A stretch of 12,326 nt of DNA from Candidatus Methanomethylophilaceae archaeon (GTDB lineage Archaea; Thermoplasmatota; Thermoplasmata; Methanomassiliicoccales; Methanomethylophilaceae). A model generated the notes under the pieces. That model was not told the DNA's origin. It made no database searches and was given only the letters and a program-made list of their open reading frames with translations. This document shows positions 6,090 through 12,094 of this stretch, one piece after another (position 1 is the stretch's first letter; each line of letters begins with the position of its first letter). A program made the position numbers and the translations under genes. Where the stretch lies: NCBI GenBank assembly GCA_016296195.1, contig JAEDJU010000028.1, positions 1-12,326 on the forward strand, given 5' to 3'.

Positions 6090-6536
6090 ATGGACCACAG
6101 GGCCAGAAGAATCAGCAAGGATGACAGCGGAGGGATAGAGGGCCTTCCGCTGCAGCTGATGATCATGATCCTGGTCGCCACAATGGGGACCGCGATCATC
6201 ATCGGCTGGATGGGAAGCATAGAGACGCCGCATGCCATAGGGGATGTGGACGTGGATCCGGAGAAGGTGGACTCCGTCGGGGAGGAGTTCGGATTCACCG
6301 TCTACGTGGAGGATCAGGACGGGAATCCCCTGGAGGGTGCGACCGTCATCATAAACAACACCAACGTCACCGACGGTTCGGGGAAGACGCCCATCGAGAT
6401 CACGGGATCCGACGGTGAGGCCACGTTCTCGGGATTGACCATGTCACGCCACGGAACGGTGGAGTTCATAGATATCACCGTCTCCAAACCCGGATACGGC
6501 GAGAGGGACGGGATCAAAGTGGTGGTGAGGTTCTGA
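6090..6536 (+). CDS. Archaeal pilin-like surface protein with an Ig-like/carboxypeptidase-regulatory-like domain
   Basis: From the ATG at 6090 the product has 148 residues. A basic N-terminus (MDHRARRISKDDSGG) leads into a hydrophobic helix at about 16-41 (GLPLQLMIMILVATMG), the layout of archaeal type IV pilins with a class III signal. Cleavage near the Gly-Gly at 14-15 is likely but not canonical. Residues about 58-148 look like a beta-sandwich of the carboxypeptidase-regulatory/Big type: DQDGNPLEGATV, then SDGEATFSGL and KPGYGERDG. Two N-glycosylation sequons lie close together (Asn89-Asn-Thr, Asn92-Val-Thr). The protein should be anchored in the membrane or assembled into a filament with the domain outside. 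ATGs at 6057 and 6075 are in frame; 6090 fits the TATA spacing and the short charged start of pilins. Two more pilin-like genes follow. No assembly ATPase or membrane platform gene is in view. Confidence 0.72.
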   Translation: MDHRARRISKDDSGGIEGLPLQLMIMILVATMGTAIIIGWMGSIETPHAIGDVDVDPEKVDSVGEEFGFTVYVEDQDGNPLEGATVIINNTNVTDGSGKTPIEITGSDGEATFSGLTMSRHGTVEFIDITVSKPGYGERDGIKVVVRF

Positions 6537-6556
6537 GGACCGACCGGAGGGGGATC

Positions 6557-6964
6557 ATGTCACTCCCCCTCAAACTCGCCATCTCGTTCATGGTGATCGG
6601 ACTCATGCTTCCGACCATCATCTCCATGACCGACAATGTGTATGATGATTCGCAGGAGACGGTGATAAAGTCAGTGGCCACCGAACTGTCCGATGCCATG
6701 ACCGACTGCTACTATGACGGGGTCGGCGATTCCAGGACGGTCACACTCACCATCCCGTCGGGATACTCCCTGGAGGTCGGCGGGGAGGGGTCGATGGCGT
6801 ACACGATCAGGATCCTGCATGACGGAGAGGTGATCGACAGGGTGTATCTGGATTCACCCGGATTCCCGGTGATCGGTGGGACCACCAACATCCATGGCAC
6901 CATGAGGTTGGAGATCTCGGCAACGGTCTCCGACGGGATTCCCGGAGTGGAGGTCCGTGTATGA
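6557..6964 (+). CDS. Pilin-like secreted/membrane-anchored protein
   Basis: The product has 135 residues: an N-terminal hydrophobic helix (about 3-26, LPLKLAISFMVIGLMLP) and a polar, strand-rich remainder with TVTLTIPSGYSLEVGG and YTIRILHDGEVIDRVYL. A hydrophobic N-terminal helix followed by a TELSDAM helix and a small beta domain is what I expect of archaeal minor pilins or pseudopilins; I cannot name the family with confidence. GGAGG at 6546-6550 serves as a Shine-Dalgarno for the ATG at 6557, 20 nt after the previous stop. The frame is open upstream and reads RTDRRGI just before the ATG. A basic prepilin-like leader would result if translation began at a non-ATG codon there, such as CTG 6533. 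The stop overlaps the next start (ATGA), so the two genes are coupled. Confidence 0.7.
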   Translation: MSLPLKLAISFMVIGLMLPTIISMTDNVYDDSQETVIKSVATELSDAMTDCYYDGVGDSRTVTLTIPSGYSLEVGGEGSMAYTIRILHDGEVIDRVYLDSPGFPVIGGTTNIHGTMRLEISATVSDGIPGVEVRV

Positions 6965-7362
6965 TCGAGTTCACCCTCTCCCGTGTGTGCATGTGCCTAT
7001 GCGGGGTGATGATGCTAGCTGCCGCCACAGGATACCTCGGAGTGTTGGAAGAACAGAGGGAGGCGGATGCGGACCAGAATCTGGCGGATGACATCGCATC
7101 GATGTTGGATGCGTTCGAGATGTCCAAACTGGAGGAAATGTATCTGGATGGATCCTCGGTGCTTCCATCCGCCGACTTCAAGGTGAGGGTCGGGGATGGA
7201 CTGGTGGAACTGATCCATGACGACAGGACGACCTACAGCAGAACGGTGTTCGGATCCTCGCTGGAACTCGACCACGGGACGTCAGTGGTCCTCCGGAGAT
7301 CAGTCCCCGAAGGTCTCGGCGATGTTGCGGACGGTGTCCGTGAAGATGTCCATCTCCTCTAG
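6961..7362 (+). CDS. Small pilin-like/membrane-anchored protein, third gene of the cassette
   Basis: The product has 133 residues with one hydrophobic helix at about 8-28 (RVCMCLCGVMMLAAATGYLG, three cysteines), a charged helical stretch (30-62) and a short polar domain (SSVLPSADFKVRVGDGLVEL). It should be anchored in the membrane with most of the chain outside. I do not recognise a named family; position and layout suggest a minor pilin partner of the two genes before it. GGAGGT at 6949-6954 precedes the ATG, which overlaps the previous TGA by 4 nt. The last 20 residues (SVPEGLGDVADG onward) are encoded opposite the 3' end of the convergent desulfurase gene, an overlap of 63 nt. It ends in TAG, the only TAG stop among the genes here, which suggests that an earlier stop was lost. 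Confidence 0.65.
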   Translation: MIEFTLSRVCMCLCGVMMLAAATGYLGVLEEQREADADQNLADDIASMLDAFEMSKLEEMYLDGSSVLPSADFKVRVGDGLVELIHDDRTTYSRTVFGSSLELDHGTSVVLRRSVPEGLGDVADGVREDVHLL

Positions 7363-8505
7363 GCTGTTGTAGAGGTACACGGATGCCCTGGCGCTGCCGT
7401 CGATACCGCGTGACACATAGAATGGATGCGCACAGTGCATTCCGGAGCGGATCATGATGCCGGCCATGCTGTCCAGCATCATGGCGATGTCATGGGCGCC
7501 GAGACCGTCGATATTGAACGAGAACACGCTACCCCTCCTGTCGGGATCGGTTGGTCCGACGGGATGGAGGTTCTTGATGTCCTCGAGACCGGACATCAGC
7601 CTCCTCATCAGCTCGGTGTCCCATCTCTCGATCTCATCCATACCTATCTTGGAGAGATATTCGAGTGCGGCCTTCGTCCCGATGATCCCCGCGTAGTTGT
7701 GGAGACCGGCCTCGAACCTGTCGGGTATCGGGGCGAGGTTGACGCTGTCGTAGGTGGCGAGACCCACCGTACCGCCTCCGAGGGTCATTGGCCTCAGATT
7801 CTCCAGGACCTCCCTCTTCCCGTACATGACACCCATCCCGGTGGGGCCGAGCATCTTGTGGATGGACATACAGTAGATGTCCACATCGGCCTTCTTCAGG
7901 TCCACGGGCATGTGCGGAGCGGACTGTGCCCCGTCCACCATGACGATGGCGCCCTTGTCATGGGCGATCTCGGTGATCGCACGGATCGGCAGGGTGCATC
8001 CGGTGACGTTGTTGCAGTGCTGGACCGAGACGACCTTCACCTTGGAATCCATGCACCTGTGGAAGGATTCGATGTCGAAGCTCCCGTCGGGTTTTGAACG
8101 GGACATACGGCGCTCCACACCCATGTTGTCCCTGAGGTAGAGCCATGGGACATGGTTGGAGTTGTGCTCCGCATCGGTGGTGACCACAACATCCCCCTTC
8201 TTCAGACCCAATCCGTAGGCAGCCGTGTTCAGACCCTCGGTGCAGTTCTTGGTGAAAACGTAGCAATCGGGATCGTCGGTTCCGAAGAACGATGCCAGGG
8301 TCTCCCTGGTCTCGTCCACGGCTATGGACACCTTGGTCGCCATGGAGTGCACGCTGCGACCTCCGCATGCGGGGTAGTTCTCGTAGTAATCGTCCATGGC
8401 CCTGATGACGCAGTCGGGACGCAGGGACTGACAGGCGCTGTCCATGTAGATGCCCAACCTCTTCCTGACGGTGGGGAAGTCCTGCCTGACCGATTCGATG
8501 TCCAT
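7300..8505 (-). CDS. Cysteine desulfurase, SufS/CsdA-like (class V aminotransferase fold)
   Basis: The product has 401 residues, full length for the group. The pyridoxal-phosphate lysine is Lys217 in SIHKMLGPTGMG. Cofactor-binding residues appear in TDAEHNSNHVPW (His114) and VDGAQSAPH (Asp191, Gln194). The sulfur-carrying Cys358 lies in IRSGMHCAHPFY, the RxGxHCAxP form of SufS-type enzymes rather than the longer loop of IscS. It converts cysteine to alanine and a protein persulfide, supplying sulfur for Fe-S clusters, thio-tRNA or cofactors. The subgroup with MDSACQSLRP and YPACGGRSVH near the start is one I recall from archaea. No SufBC, SufU/SufE or ThiI gene is adjacent, so the acceptor is unknown. 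A TATA box lies 32 to 24 nt before the ATG. It is divergent from pyrD and its 3' end overlaps the pilin-like gene at 6961. Confidence 0.9.
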   Translation of the reverse strand: MDIESVRQDFPTVRKRLGIYMDSACQSLRPDCVIRAMDDYYENYPACGGRSVHSMATKVSIAVDETRETLASFFGTDDPDCYVFTKNCTEGLNTAAYGLGLKKGDVVVTTDAEHNSNHVPWLYLRDNMGVERRMSRSKPDGSFDIESFHRCMDSKVKVVSVQHCNNVTGCTLPIRAITEIAHDKGAIVMVDGAQSAPHMPVDLKKADVDIYCMSIHKMLGPTGMGVMYGKREVLENLRPMTLGGGTVGLATYDSVNLAPIPDRFEAGLHNYAGIIGTKAALEYLSKIGMDEIERWDTELMRRLMSGLEDIKNLHPVGPTDPDRRGSVFSFNIDGLGAHDIAMMLDSMAGIMIRSGMHCAHPFYVSRGIDGSARASVYLYNSLEEMDIFTDTVRNIAETFGD

Positions 8506-8528
8506 GTGCCCCCTATCCCAATCGGATG

Positions 8529-8537
8529 TTTATAAAA
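8529..8537 (-). promoter_or_regulatory. TATA box for the cysteine desulfurase gene
   Basis: Read on the minus strand, TTTTATAAA lies 32 to 24 nt before the ATG at 8505. The core TTTATAAA is near-palindromic and could also work rightwards, giving a pyrD transcript with a leader of about 25 nt. Confidence 0.55.
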
Positions 8538-8552
8538 CCGTCCATCGCACCG

Positions 8553-8561
8553 TTCTTATAC
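8553..8561 (+). promoter_or_regulatory. TATA box for the pyrD operon
   Basis: TTCTTATAC lies 30 to 22 nt before the ATG at 8583, predicting a leaderless mRNA. It lies in the same 77-bp gap as the desulfurase promoter, so the two could interfere or be co-regulated. Confidence 0.5.
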
Positions 8562-8582
8562 CCACTCAATGTTGAGAGACCC

Positions 8583-9488
8583 ATGGTATCATTGAAGACG
8601 GAGGTCGGCGGCGTCATCCTGGAGAGACCGGGCATGGTCGCATCCGGCATCATGGACGAAACGGGCCCATCCATGGTCCGCATGCTTGAGAACGGGGCCG
8701 GGGCCGTTGTAACAAAATCGGTCGGACTGTCACCGAACGCCGGACACGCCAACCCCTGCTTCATGGAGGTCACCTCCGGATACGTCAACGCCATGGGACT
8801 CCCCAACCCCGGTATCGACCTGTTCAAGGAGGAGATGGATGTCGCCGTCCCCAAGGGGAAGATCGTCGGATCCATCTACGGAGCTACACCCGAGGATTTC
8901 TCGACACTCGCAGGAAGGATGGAGGACTACGGAGCATGTGCGGTGGAGCTCAACCTTTCCTGTCCCCACGCCAAGGGATACGGTATGGAGGTAGGAACGG
9001 ACCCCACCATGGTGAAGGCCATCGTGTCCTCGGTGAAGGATGCAGTGTCCATCCCCGTATGGGCCAAACTCACCCCCAACACGCACATCCTCGCCGACAT
9101 CGGAAGGGCTGTGCAGGATGCGGGAGGGGATGCGGTCGTCGCCATCAACACCCTGAAGGCAATGGTGATCTCCCCCGAGTTCGCGAGACCCGTTCTCAGC
9201 AACAAATTCGGCGGACTCTCCGGAGCCGCGGTGAAACCCGTCGGTGTCAGGGCCATCTACGACCTCAGGACCGTTCTGGACATCCCACTCATCGGTGTCG
9301 GAGGAATCTCCGACTGGAGGGATGCGGCGGAGTACATCATGGCCGGAGCATCCGCGTTCCAGGTCGGAAGCGCCATCGGAACCGTCGGCATCGATGTGTT
9401 CGATAGGATAAACAAGGGATTGGAGGAGTTCATGTCGGATTACGGCTATCAGTCCATTTCATCGATGGTGGGTGTTGCCCATGAGTGA
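8583..9488 (+). CDS. pyrD: Dihydroorotate dehydrogenase, class 1B catalytic subunit
   Basis: The product has 301 residues, the usual length. It oxidises dihydroorotate to orotate in de novo pyrimidine synthesis, in the cytoplasm, using FMN. Visible family marks are VVTKSVG (Lys45), NAMGLPNPG (70-78), the active-site loop LNLSCPHAKG with base Cys127, KLTPN (162-166), VAINT (186-190), and the FMN phosphate sites GVGGI (238-242) and GASAFQVGSA (255-264). A Cys base with an adjacent electron-transfer gene marks class 1B, which passes electrons through PyrK to NAD. The ATG at 8583 is chosen over 8526: the extra 19 residues have no family match and overlap both promoters, and the TATA spacing favours 8583. 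The stop overlaps pyrK by 8 nt, so the subunits are likely made together. Confidence 0.95.
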   Translation: MVSLKTEVGGVILERPGMVASGIMDETGPSMVRMLENGAGAVVTKSVGLSPNAGHANPCFMEVTSGYVNAMGLPNPGIDLFKEEMDVAVPKGKIVGSIYGATPEDFSTLAGRMEDYGACAVELNLSCPHAKGYGMEVGTDPTMVKAIVSSVKDAVSIPVWAKLTPNTHILADIGRAVQDAGGDAVVAINTLKAMVISPEFARPVLSNKFGGLSGAAVKPVGVRAIYDLRTVLDIPLIGVGGISDWRDAAEYIMAGASAFQVGSAIGTVGIDVFDRINKGLEEFMSDYGYQSISSMVGVAHE

Positions 9489-10245
9489 TGTCGTCACCAT
9501 CAGCAACGTGATCGAGGAGGCGTACGACACCAAGACGTTCGTCTTCGACTGGGATGCAGAGGCGAAACCCGGACAGTTCATCATGATCTGGATCCCCGGT
9601 ATCGATGAGATCCCCATGTCCATCTCGGGCATCTCCGAGAAGACCAAGAGCATCACGGTCAAGGCCATCGGAGAGGCCACCAGGAAGATCCACGAGCTCG
9701 TCCCCGGAGACCGCATCAGGATCAGGGGACCCTATGGGAACGGATTCGACCTGGACTGCGGTGAGAAACTGATCATCGGAGGAGGTGTTGGAACCGCCGC
9801 CATCATGCCCGCCGTGAAGGCCACGGGTGCGGACACCATCATCGCCGCACGTTCCGACAGGGACGTCATCATGGAGGACATCGCATCCGAGAGTTCGGAT
9901 AACGTCTGGATCGCCACGGATGACGGAAGTCTCGGATTCCACGGCAACGCCGTCCAGCTGATGAGGGAGAAGGTCGCCCAGAAGCACTACGACTGCGTCC
10001 TGGCATGCGGACCGGAGGTCATGCTGTACTTCACCTACAAGGCATGCGAGGAACTCGGACTGAGATGCCAGCTCTCGTTGGAGAGGTACATGAAGTGCGG
10101 AGCGGGGGTCTGCGGATGCTGCGTCATGGATGATTCCAGGATCTGCAAGGACGGACCGGTCTTCGACAATGAGAAGATCGCGAAGCTCACCGAGTTCGGC
10201 GTCTCCAAGAGGGACGAGTGCGGCCGCACAGTGAAGTTCAGGTGA
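9481..10245 (+). CDS. pyrK: Dihydroorotate dehydrogenase electron transfer subunit
   Basis: The product has 254 residues. An N-terminal ferredoxin-reductase-type FAD domain (about 1-95) shows PGQFIMIW and the flavin-binding EIPMSISG. A nucleotide-binding domain follows, with IIGGGVGTAAIMP (98-110) and VLACGPEVML (173-182). The C-terminal [2Fe-2S] site has Cys206, Cys211, Cys214 and Cys222, in KCGAGVCGCC and RICKDGPVF; Cys213 is extra. It takes electrons from PyrD's FMN through the Fe-S centre and FAD to NAD. Ile replaces the Arg often seen before P-x-S in bacterial FAD motifs, which I recall as usual in archaeal PyrK. The ATG at 9481 is preceded by GGTGGGTG; a GTG at 9472 is also in frame but less likely. 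It overlaps pyrD and is followed 5 nt later by a TPR gene. Confidence 0.94.
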   Translation: MSDVVTISNVIEEAYDTKTFVFDWDAEAKPGQFIMIWIPGIDEIPMSISGISEKTKSITVKAIGEATRKIHELVPGDRIRIRGPYGNGFDLDCGEKLIIGGGVGTAAIMPAVKATGADTIIAARSDRDVIMEDIASESSDNVWIATDDGSLGFHGNAVQLMREKVAQKHYDCVLACGPEVMLYFTYKACEELGLRCQLSLERYMKCGAGVCGCCVMDDSRICKDGPVFDNEKIAKLTEFGVSKRDECGRTVKFR

Positions 10246-10250
10246 TCGGG

Positions 10251-10682
10251 ATGGTTCAGGCGGACCACATAGCGGTGACCCACGGAAGCCTGACGGTGGA
10301 CGTGCCCCGCAACATCTTCAAGGGTCCCGACTGCACCCTCGACGAGGTGGCCGCCGAACCGTTCCGCAGACTCGTCCGCGACAGATACCCATGGGTGAGC
10401 GAGAACTCCGTGGATGTGCTGCTCAGGAAGGCCCGTCTGGAGATGATCCGCGTCAGGGACGAGGAATCCAACGGCAGGGAGCACAGCAGGGTCCTGGCCT
10501 CCGAGGGGAAGCTGGACGAGGCGATAAGGCACATGCAGCTCCACCTGGAGCTGGAACCGGACGATGCCGACTCCTGGTACGAACTGGGGAACCTGCTCTG
10601 CAAGGCGGGAAGGGCATCGGAGGGATACAAGGCGTTCAACAGGGGAAGGAAGGCGTTCAAGACCTCGCAAAGAGATCGTTGA
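10251..10682 (+). CDS. TPR-repeat protein at the end of the pyrD-pyrK operon
   Basis: The product has 143 residues, no signal peptide or membrane segment. The N-terminal half (1-75) has no family I recognise and includes DEVAAEPFRRLV and ENSVDVLLRKARLEMIRVRD. Two tetratricopeptide-type units follow at about 76-104 (EGKLDEAIRHMQLHLELEPD) and 107-140 (ADSWYELGNLLCKAGRASEGYKAF). This suggests a small cytoplasmic adaptor that binds another protein. GGTGATC (10241-10247), a 7-nt match to the anti-Shine-Dalgarno end of archaeal 16S rRNA, ends 3 nt before the ATG. The gene is 5 nt from pyrK, so co-transcription is likely, but a role in pyrimidine synthesis is unproven. Its last 26 nt overlap the 3' end of the convergent DUF7714-like gene. 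The gene looks real; the function is unknown. Confidence 0.82.
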   Translation: MVQADHIAVTHGSLTVDVPRNIFKGPDCTLDEVAAEPFRRLVRDRYPWVSENSVDVLLRKARLEMIRVRDEESNGREHSRVLASEGKLDEAIRHMQLHLELEPDDADSWYELGNLLCKAGRASEGYKAFNRGRKAFKTSQRDR

Positions 10683-11490
10683 TCGCATCAACCACCTCGG
10701 GCACGGTGGCTCCCCATGGGACACGTACTGTGTTGCCATCTATCTCGTGCCCGTTCTTCACCTTACAACATTTCACTATGGTCCTGACATCGGGATCCAC
10801 ATAATCGGCAGGACAGACGTTTATGAACGGGACGTCGGAATGGTACAGTGATGTGTAGATCCTCTTGGACAGATGGCATCCGATGAGGGTGACCTCGTGC
10901 TCCACCTTGGGAGCATCATCCAGGAAGTAGAACGGCTTGTCGGCGTTGAGATGGGACACCCTGCAGGGGAACATGACGGCCTCGGTCTCCACCTCGGGGA
11001 CCTTGTCGGCCATATCGATTATACGTTCCTCCTTGACGATGGGATGGTCGATGAACCCGGATGCCAGTGCGATGTCCACCAACACACCGAGTTTCGACGG
11101 GGACGGGGGGACGTTGTCCACGACCATCAGCCTCTGTGGCTCAAGATTCTTTATGAAATTGATGTGTGAGAACATCCCGCGCATGACCACACATTTTCCG
11201 GGGTACATGGATTGGAGTCCGGCCAAGGCAGGCGTGTTGAGCACATCGAGCTTCGGATCCTCGTGATAAACGGTGTCCTCCGGCAGGGATACGATGTCAT
11301 AGGACTCCAACCTTCTGAACAGGTCCTTTCCCTGTTCCTTGTGTAACTCCAGCACCGCATACTGGTCCCCGTGATGCAGGACGAGGAACTCCGTGCGGAC
11401 ATATGCGGTCCAACCATCCATGAGACGGGCTATGGAATCCTCGTCTATGTCGAAATCCACATCGCGCATGGACACATCCTTGCAGTGCAT
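10657..11490 (-). CDS. Conserved archaeal protein of unknown function, DUF7714-like
   Basis: From the ATG at 11490 the product has 277 residues, soluble by appearance. The sequence resembles an archaeal family I remember as DUF7714, with no known function; the name comes from memory. Visible marks are AYVRTEFLVL (29-38), QYAVLELHKEQGKDLFRRLE, LMVVDNVPPSPSKL, and a C-terminal half with spaced cysteines: MFPC (Cys176), LIGC (Cys205), INVCP (Cys226) and VKCC (Cys241/242), then VRVPWGAT. Such spacing could bind a metal or Fe-S cluster, or be redox-active. GGAGGA lies 10 nt before the ATG, and a TATA-like box lies 30 to 22 nt before it. A TTG at 11499 is in frame but touches the Shine-Dalgarno, so I reject it. 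It is divergent from the DUF2975 gene. Gene reality is firm; function is unknown. Confidence 0.85.
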   Translation of the reverse strand: MHCKDVSMRDVDFDIDEDSIARLMDGWTAYVRTEFLVLHHGDQYAVLELHKEQGKDLFRRLESYDIVSLPEDTVYHEDPKLDVLNTPALAGLQSMYPGKCVVMRGMFSHINFIKNLEPQRLMVVDNVPPSPSKLGVLVDIALASGFIDHPIVKEERIIDMADKVPEVETEAVMFPCRVSHLNADKPFYFLDDAPKVEHEVTLIGCHLSKRIYTSLYHSDVPFINVCPADYVDPDVRTIVKCCKVKNGHEIDGNTVRVPWGATVPEVVDAINDLFARS

Positions 11491-11511
11491 GTCCGACAAT
11501 CCTCCAACACC

Positions 11512-11520
11512 ACTATATTG
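11512..11520 (-). promoter_or_regulatory. TATA box for the DUF7714-like gene
   Basis: Read on the minus strand, CAATATAGT lies 30 to 22 nt before the ATG at 11490. That would make the mRNA leaderless and leave the GGAGGA (11505-11500) outside it, unless transcription starts a little upstream. Confidence 0.45.
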
Positions 11521-11554
11521 CTTGGGGTCGACTTCGCCGGGACCGCATATCGGG

Positions 11555-11562
11555 TTTTTAAT
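11555..11562 (+). promoter_or_regulatory. TATA-like box for the DUF2975/HTH pair
   Basis: TTTTTAAT lies 38 to 31 nt before the ATG at 11593, so transcription should start near 11585, after the inverted repeat. The spacing leaves a leader of a few bases. Confidence 0.45.
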
Positions 11563-11577
11563 GTATTACGATAATAC
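11563..11577. promoter_or_regulatory. Inverted repeat, likely operator of the DUF2975/HTH pair
   Basis: GTATTA-CGA-TAATAC is a perfect 6-bp inverted repeat with a 3-nt spacer. It lies directly after the TATA box and before the predicted transcript start. The second gene of the unit encodes a small HTH protein, so autorepression is a natural reading. The right half CGATAATAC recurs at 12099-12107, over the start of that HTH gene. Confidence 0.45.
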
Positions 11578-11592
11578 GCTGACAGATAGAAA

Positions 11593-12090
11593 ATGACTAA
11601 TTCCAAGATCAGAAGGATCCATCACCAGGGTAAGATCGGATTTGCCGTGGTCATCGTGATGGCATTGGCGATCGCGGTCTTCGCCGGCCAGGTGGTGATG
11701 ACCGAACTCAAGGATGCGGAGATGGATGAGGATGTGGACTACTTCCCTCCTTTCGAATGGGTGACACCGGAGGAGAAGAGAGCGGAGGCGATATCGACCG
11801 GGATCCAGTACATGGGTGTCATCGCCCTGCTGTTCCTCGGATCGATCCTGTTCAAGTCCATATACCACGACAGGACACCGTTCACGAAGATGAACGTCAG
11901 ATTGCTGGCGTTGATCTCGTTGGTCGAGACCGTGCTCGGAGTGGCGGAACTGGCCCTGATCCTATCATCGCCCCTGGAGGAGTACACCGGATTCCTGTTG
12001 CTGATATCTGTCGCGATAGTTGCGTACAGTATTTCCCTAATCTTCAAGTACGGATTGACCTTACAGATAGAATCAGACGAAACTCTGTGA
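11593..12090 (+). CDS. DUF2975 domain membrane protein
   Basis: The product has 165 residues with four membrane segments at about 14-35, 70-90, 102-125 and 132-152. The first loop (36-69) is acidic (KDAEMDEDVDYFPPFE) and probably outside. Family marks are RTPFTKMNVRLL between helices 2 and 3 and IFKYGLTLQIESDETL at the C-terminus, which matches the end of DUF2975 proteins closely. The function of the family is not known. In bacteria it is typically followed by a small YozG-type HTH regulator, exactly as here with a 4-nt gap, so the two probably form one functional unit in which the membrane protein may sense or be controlled by a signal. No Shine-Dalgarno precedes the ATG; the leader is predicted to be a few bases. 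The pair may have been acquired from bacteria such as Firmicutes, an inference from family distribution as I remember it. Confidence 0.85.
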   Translation: MTNSKIRRIHHQGKIGFAVVIVMALAIAVFAGQVVMTELKDAEMDEDVDYFPPFEWVTPEEKRAEAISTGIQYMGVIALLFLGSILFKSIYHDRTPFTKMNVRLLALISLVETVLGVAELALILSSPLEEYTGFLLLISVAIVAYSISLIFKYGLTLQIESDETL

Positions 12091-12094
12091 TACC

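Noticed and set aside
5324..6298. Long open frame on the minus strand (324 codons) across the phosphatase, thpR and pilin-like genes
   Set aside because: It is antisense to genes with clear active-site motifs, has no family features or TATA box, and is rich in Ser/Pro/Arg as expected for a shadow frame in GC-rich DNA.
8526..8582. Earlier in-frame ATG for pyrD
   Set aside because: The extra 19 residues have no family match and would overlap the TATA boxes of both divergent genes; ATG 8583 fits promoter spacing.
9472..9480. GTG start for pyrK three codons upstream
   Set aside because: ATG 9481 has the better start codon with GGTG at a normal distance; the three extra residues are not needed.
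11491..11499. TTG start for the DUF7714-like gene
   Set aside because: The GGAGGA touches the TTG directly, leaving no spacing, while ATG 11490 fits both the Shine-Dalgarno and the TATA distance.
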